Shown piece by piece: positions 40,401 to 41,049 of a DNA stretch of 41,049 nt. Position numbers and translations under genes: made by a program. Below the pieces are notes generated by a model. The model was not told the origin of the DNA and did no database searches. It saw only the letters and a program-made list of their open reading frames with translations. The DNA is from Planctomycetaceae bacterium (lineage in GTDB: Bacteria; Planctomycetota; Planctomycetia; Planctomycetales; Planctomycetaceae), in assembly GCA_018699955.1 (NCBI GenBank), contig JABISG010000104.1, positions 1 through 41,049 of the forward strand, given 5' to 3'. The first letter of the stretch is position 1. Each line of letters opens with the position of its first letter.

Positions 40401-41049
40401 CAACCGTCCCCTGGTAAATTGTCTCCCCGATCGAATTGATGGTGATCGCGGCGCCCGTTCCATCGCCGATGGCCGTCGTCTGGCCCACGTCACCCTGGAA
40501 GGTGGTCGTGCCATCCACGTTCAGAGTCAGATCGACACCACCGTCAACGGCCGCTTGCACGTCGAGCGATGCGTTACCCGCTGCACCGGCGTTGATATCA
40601 AACGTCACGTCGTCGCCCGAAAGTGTCAGTTGATCAACACCGGCTGCGTTACCGAACTGCACGTCCAGACCACCGTTGGAGGTAAACGTCAAACCGTCCA
40701 GCGTCACGTTGGCGTTAAACGTCGTGTCGGTGTCGCCGGCGGCAACCGTCACATTCTCGCGGAACGTCACGTCACCGGCCGCGTTGACCTGTACGATGCC
40801 GGAGGCGACTTCAACTGCACTCTGGAACTCGCTTGTTCCGAGCGAATTGACGGTGATTGCCGCGCCGGTACCCGTCCCGATTGCATTGCCGCTGCCGACT
40901 TCACCGACGGTGGTCGTGCCATCCACGTTCAGGATCAGATCGACACCACCGTCAACGGCCGCTTGCACGTCGAGCGATGCGTTACCCGCTGCACCGGCGT
41001 TAATATCAAACGTCACGTCGCCGCCGGAAAGTGTCAGCTGATCAACACC
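37447..41049 (-). CDS. Giant repeat-rich surface protein (adhesin-like), C-terminal 1200 residues
   Basis: The frame is open to the window edge, so the start is outside; 1200 residues are visible. From the visible N-terminus: beta-solenoid-like repeats rich in Asn/Asp/Gly/Thr/Val (SLDVQAAVDGGVDL, VTIAAGDTATIFNKNVTIDG); a set of ~70-residue repeats containing LQATNGVGNGDAIET; then a beta-sandwich-like stretch (AEVNFNFGRVGEESFTVIVEF); a compact domain with TPVEIELDETVLNDLTRLF; an acidic linker; a short hydrophobic segment (YSLAAAGAVLIAG) and a basic C-terminus ending RLYRRLRKGRS. The composition resembles filamentous-hemagglutinin-like adhesins; the C-terminal hydrophobic segment plus basic tail suggests membrane anchoring with the repeats outside. 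Exact family not recognised. Its stop lies 320 bp upstream of the kinase start on the same strand. Confidence 0.8.
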   Translation of the reverse strand, partial: GVDQLTLSGGDVTFDINAGAAGNASLDVQAAVDGGVDLILNVDGTTTVGEVGSGNAIGTGTGAAITVNSLGTSEFQSAVEVASGIVQVNAAGDVTFRENVTVAAGDTDTTFNANVTLDGLTFTSNGGLDVQFGNAAGVDQLTLSGDDVTFDINAGAAGNASLDVQAAVDGGVDLTLNVDGTTTFQGDVGQTTAIGDGTGAAITINSIGETIYQGTVVTESGLVQDNAAGEVTFLRNVTIAAGDTATIFNKNVTIDGTVPNPLNFNSTSDVTFGNDAADRLTLFPDVNFNVLGALQFISVVINNNGGDIVFSSDTLEVNNTIDTGGGNFTFTATVGDVDFTSNGRIFSQGGNVSITSDLGSITMEDGAEVNSGAGTILFDAPNGDIQLSGLSTTNATDIAVQIMTGGSVTDAGDTNVDIQAPNGRLVITSVDGVGTGDAIETTVSSIDIDNTGAGNVEIAETDDLAIFRIATPDGVNLNIANGEVTDGNPGARPDIQATNLILQATNGVGNGDAIETTVDTINIVNTVTGNVEIAETDDLEIIGVETPNDVDLNVGTGGNGAIIDGNTNGPDIKANGVALQATNGIGDGDPIDTEVQVYAAANTTGGNIAILNVGAGVIGEVNGLEGITNDAMNGGITITNASPLTVDAPVLATAGGNISLTSLNDGNLTVNRQVSATGGDGDIMLDAGAGSLIINDDPNVANELLVVGAGTISGTPDGTTQVEDGVFFQSGTGRVSSNVPNLVISPLNGIDIPDVTNTGVAEVNFNFGRVGEESFTVIVEFGVLDASGALLFEASIVGRSDTGLGVDPETFLPTGNGFLLEEVDFITPGRTIFDNAEQSFLEGNPNPTNASAAVLIRITVINDPNISIGASEVVVVVSAAIPGEGIGAVAVDTTGQVDQLAFPDEADTAAASNAVTPVTLSSQAQQAVQAIVEAALASGRQIIIHPLTPTGDRVIGVDKTPVEIELDETVLNDLTRLFSELPDGRYRIYLREAGEERLRLLFDINVRSGTVTSIEKATPNEDGQNDNEEEEKDDQNKGAAGKDKDSTDEQNDEQQAAGGTLPPVMPQHQSRLDEIVGESELDRRWSRWTPNEDRFAVSTVAPVAASLKRTVTKRSQPSVDDAVDFDVVPTEEDISGESPLSAEATYSLAAAGAVLIAGRLKSRDATRRSAVEIDTVMEGLNDETFSRAARLYRRLRKGRS
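40501..41049 (-). repeat. Tandem 408-bp repeat units in the surface-protein gene
   Basis: The 141-bp segment 40501-40641 recurs at 40909-41049 with 6 differences by eye, a period of 408 bp (136 codons). The second copy runs to the window edge, so the array continues. A degenerate third unit is recognisable around 40190-40480 at protein level. Near-identity at DNA level indicates recent duplication or gene conversion. Confidence 0.85.

Noticed and set aside
37843..41041. Several Ser/Thr/Pro-rich plus-strand frames opposite the surface protein
   Set aside because: Complement of repeat-rich coding sequence; period matches the repeats of the minus-strand gene.
30342..41049. CRISPR array
   Set aside because: The repeats are in-frame protein repeats without spacers or Cas genes.

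Overview
The window reads as a chromosomal segment of a planctomycete (Planctomycetota). The evidence is the combination of protein types rather than any marker gene: an FGE-sulfatase domain fused to leucine-rich repeats, a 2261-residue Ser/Thr kinase with a WD40 C-terminus and a DWG instead of DFG motif, a giant repeat-rich surface protein, a Cys-rich outer-membrane beta-barrel protein of the kind common in this phylum, and several unrelated long palindromes between genes. I saw no rRNA, tRNA, CRISPR, phage or transposase gene.

Layout. 1-3358 (+): a truncated and apparently frameshifted FGE/LRR protein. 3394-7965 (-): YebC/PmpR-family regulator, a secreted TPR protein, and a membrane zinc-ribbon/TPR protein. 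8252-9360 (+): a Cys-less redoxin-like membrane protein and a small membrane protein. 9406-12780 (-): trans-polyprenyl diphosphate synthase, MoaC, and a beta-barrel outer-membrane protein with its own terminator. 13652-18827 (+): a fatty-acid or polyketide-like cassette of dehydratase, FabG, acyl carrier protein, second dehydratase and FabF, followed by a membrane-anchored alpha/beta hydrolase. 19098-19511 (+): a stand-alone receiver protein. 19642-23094 (-): SelA and SelB, the selenocysteine incorporation machinery. 23345-24217 (+): a creatininase-family amidohydrolase. 24267-29636 (-): PrkA, a DUF444/YeaH protein, SpoVR/YcgB and a small unrecognised protein as one operon. 30342-37127 (-): the giant kinase. 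37447-41049 (-): the C-terminal part of a giant repeat-rich surface protein whose start lies beyond the window.

How the parts work together. The PrkA-YeaH-YcgB trio is a known stress and stationary-phase module; here it carries a fourth member. The fab-like cassette contains all activities of one elongation cycle except acyl loading and enoyl reduction, with the dehydratase doubled. SelA/SelB imply that selenoproteins are made, and MoaC supplies molybdopterin, a cofactor of the commonest bacterial selenoprotein (formate dehydrogenase), but no selenoprotein, selC or selD is visible here.

Most unusual sequence structure: (1) the kinase has about 20 Thr-x-x-hydrophobic motifs in an acidic N-terminal tail, resembling an array of FHA-docking phosphosites, and 21 recognisable WD40 repeats, enough for three seven-bladed propellers; (2) the surface protein has a near-identical 408-bp-period repeat; (3) three different long palindromes of probable dispersed-repeat type lie between genes. 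Functions are inferred from motifs read by eye; no database search was run.
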